NCBI GenBank assembly: GCA_002050235.1
Contig: MWST01000015.1
Coordinates: 41,749 to 105,748 of the forward strand
Source of the DNA: Polyangiaceae bacterium UTPRO1
GTDB lineage: Bacteria; Desulfobacterota; Binatia; UTPRO1
Reading direction: 5' to 3'
Length of the DNA: 64,000 bases
Shown: positions 63,489 to 64,000 of the stretch, one piece after another
Numbering within the stretch: position 1 is the first letter of the stretch
Layout of the letters: each line of letters begins with the position of its first letter
The notes under the pieces: model-generated
What the model was told of the DNA's origin: nothing
The model's database searches: none
The model's input: only the letters and a program-made list of their open reading frames with translations
Translations under genes and position numbers: made by a program

Positions 63489-64000
63489 ATGAGAGATCCA
63501 GCGCGCCATCGCGCCGTCGGCCTCGCCTCGGAGGCCGCCGCGGCGCCTCCCGAGCGGTTCCTGAGCGAGCACGCCGAAGACGTGCTCGCGAGCCTCGGCG
63601 ACGGCTTGATCCTCCTCGACACCGCCGGCCGCGTCGTGCTCATGAGCCCGGGCGCCGAAGACTTGACGGCCGTCTCCGCGAAGCACGCGAGCGGCAAGGT
63701 AGCGGGCCAAGTCCTCGCTGCGCACCCCTGGATCGTCGAACAGATCACGACCTTCCGGCACGGCGAGAACCGCCGCATCACCGCCAGCGGCGAGCTCGCA
63801 GCGCCCTTCGGGCGCCGCACACTGGTGCGGCTCACGATCTCGCCGGTGATCGACGGCTCCGGTGCGGCCGTCGGCAGCCTGCTCCTGTTCCACGACATCG
63901 TCGCTGCCCGCTCGCTGACCGAGTCGGACGAACGTGACCACCGGGTGGGCGGGCTCGCGGCAGTGGCCGCGGGCCTCGCGCACGAGATCAAGAATCCGCT
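63489..64000 (+). CDS. NtrB-like histidine kinase, N-terminal part
   Basis: An ATG at 63489 opens a frame that runs to the window edge (170 codons). It has a PAS-type domain (EDVLASLGDGLILLDTAGRVVLMS, SLLLFHDI) and then the start of the HisKA domain, GLAHEIKNPL, with the phosphorylated His. This is the layout of NtrB/AtoS-type sensor kinases that pair with sigma-54 response regulators. The ATPase domain lies outside. No membrane segment is seen, so it would sense a cytosolic signal. Confidence 0.82.
   Translation, partial: MRDPARHRAVGLASEAAAAPPERFLSEHAEDVLASLGDGLILLDTAGRVVLMSPGAEDLTAVSAKHASGKVAGQVLAAHPWIVEQITTFRHGENRRITASGELAAPFGRRTLVRLTISPVIDGSGAAVGSLLLFHDIVAARSLTESDERDHRVGGLAAVAAGLAHEIKNP

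Overview
The window is uniformly GC-rich and almost fully coding, with no mobile element, phage, CRISPR array, rRNA or tRNA that I could find. It looks like a chromosomal core/accessory stretch from a free-living, respiring bacterium of the old Deltaproteobacteria sphere. Secreted proteins with DUF4215-type Cys-rich repeats, a thrombospondin type-3 tail and DUF3011 repeats, a standalone CoA/acyl-CoA metabolism and a classical menaquinone pathway would fit Binatota/Desulfobacterota_B or Myxococcota. This placement is an inference from gene content, not a phylogeny.

Layout. 1-6.1 kb: a truncated TDT-family transporter, a VapC toxin remnant, a DnrO-like periplasmic protein, an EthD-domain protein, a secreted TIM-barrel hydrolase-like protein and an enoyl-CoA hydratase. 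6.2-11.5 kb: a nitrilase-superfamily amidase divergent from an SDR-acoA-acoB-acoC operon encoding a TPP/lipoyl 2-oxo (acetoin-type) dehydrogenase. 11.6-23.2 kb: a stress island with a GST, a Zn-ribbon regulator, two Hsp20 proteins, Lon, RtcA, RtcB, archease, a PEBP protein, a rhomboid protease, an erythromycin-esterase-like protein and an alpha/beta hydrolase. 23.3-26.1 kb: a small operon (SnoaL-like, nitroreductase, unknown) divergent from a small ORF coupled to a SRPBCC-like gene. 26.4-33.2 kb: korAB, a secernin-like hydrolase, a LolA-like protein and a CoA-disulfide-reductase/rhodanese fusion. 33.5-43.5 kb: one compact operon, a MerR-type regulator followed by menG-menF-menD-menH-menB-menA-menC-menE, with stop/start overlaps at almost every junction. 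43.6-49.6 kb: two secreted Cys-rich proteins, a NarK-like transporter, a second TDT transporter and an unknown membrane protein. 49.8-55.2 kb: glnS, a DmdC-like acyl-CoA dehydrogenase and an AMP-dependent acyl-CoA synthetase. 55.6-60.2 kb: the prkA-yeaH-spoVR trio. 60.3-64 kb: a GMC oxidoreductase with a Tat-signal small subunit, an FmdB Zn ribbon, ispF and the start of an NtrB-like histidine kinase.

How it fits together. The men operon supplies the quinone for a respiratory chain that could receive electrons from KorAB (via ferredoxin), from acyl-CoA oxidation and possibly from the GMC enzyme, and NarK suggests nitrate or nitrite as an oxidant. The 13-23 kb block joins protein quality control (Hsp20, Lon, rhomboid) to RNA end repair (RtcA, RtcB, archease). 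This is the most system-like association in the window. The PrkA-YeaH-SpoVR set is a second stress module, with a hairpin abutting the prkA ribosome binding site. Several intergenic inverted and direct repeats (4982-5024, 17466-17566, 21008-21065, 25326-25363, 43507-43536, 55592-55616) are the best leads for undescribed regulation.
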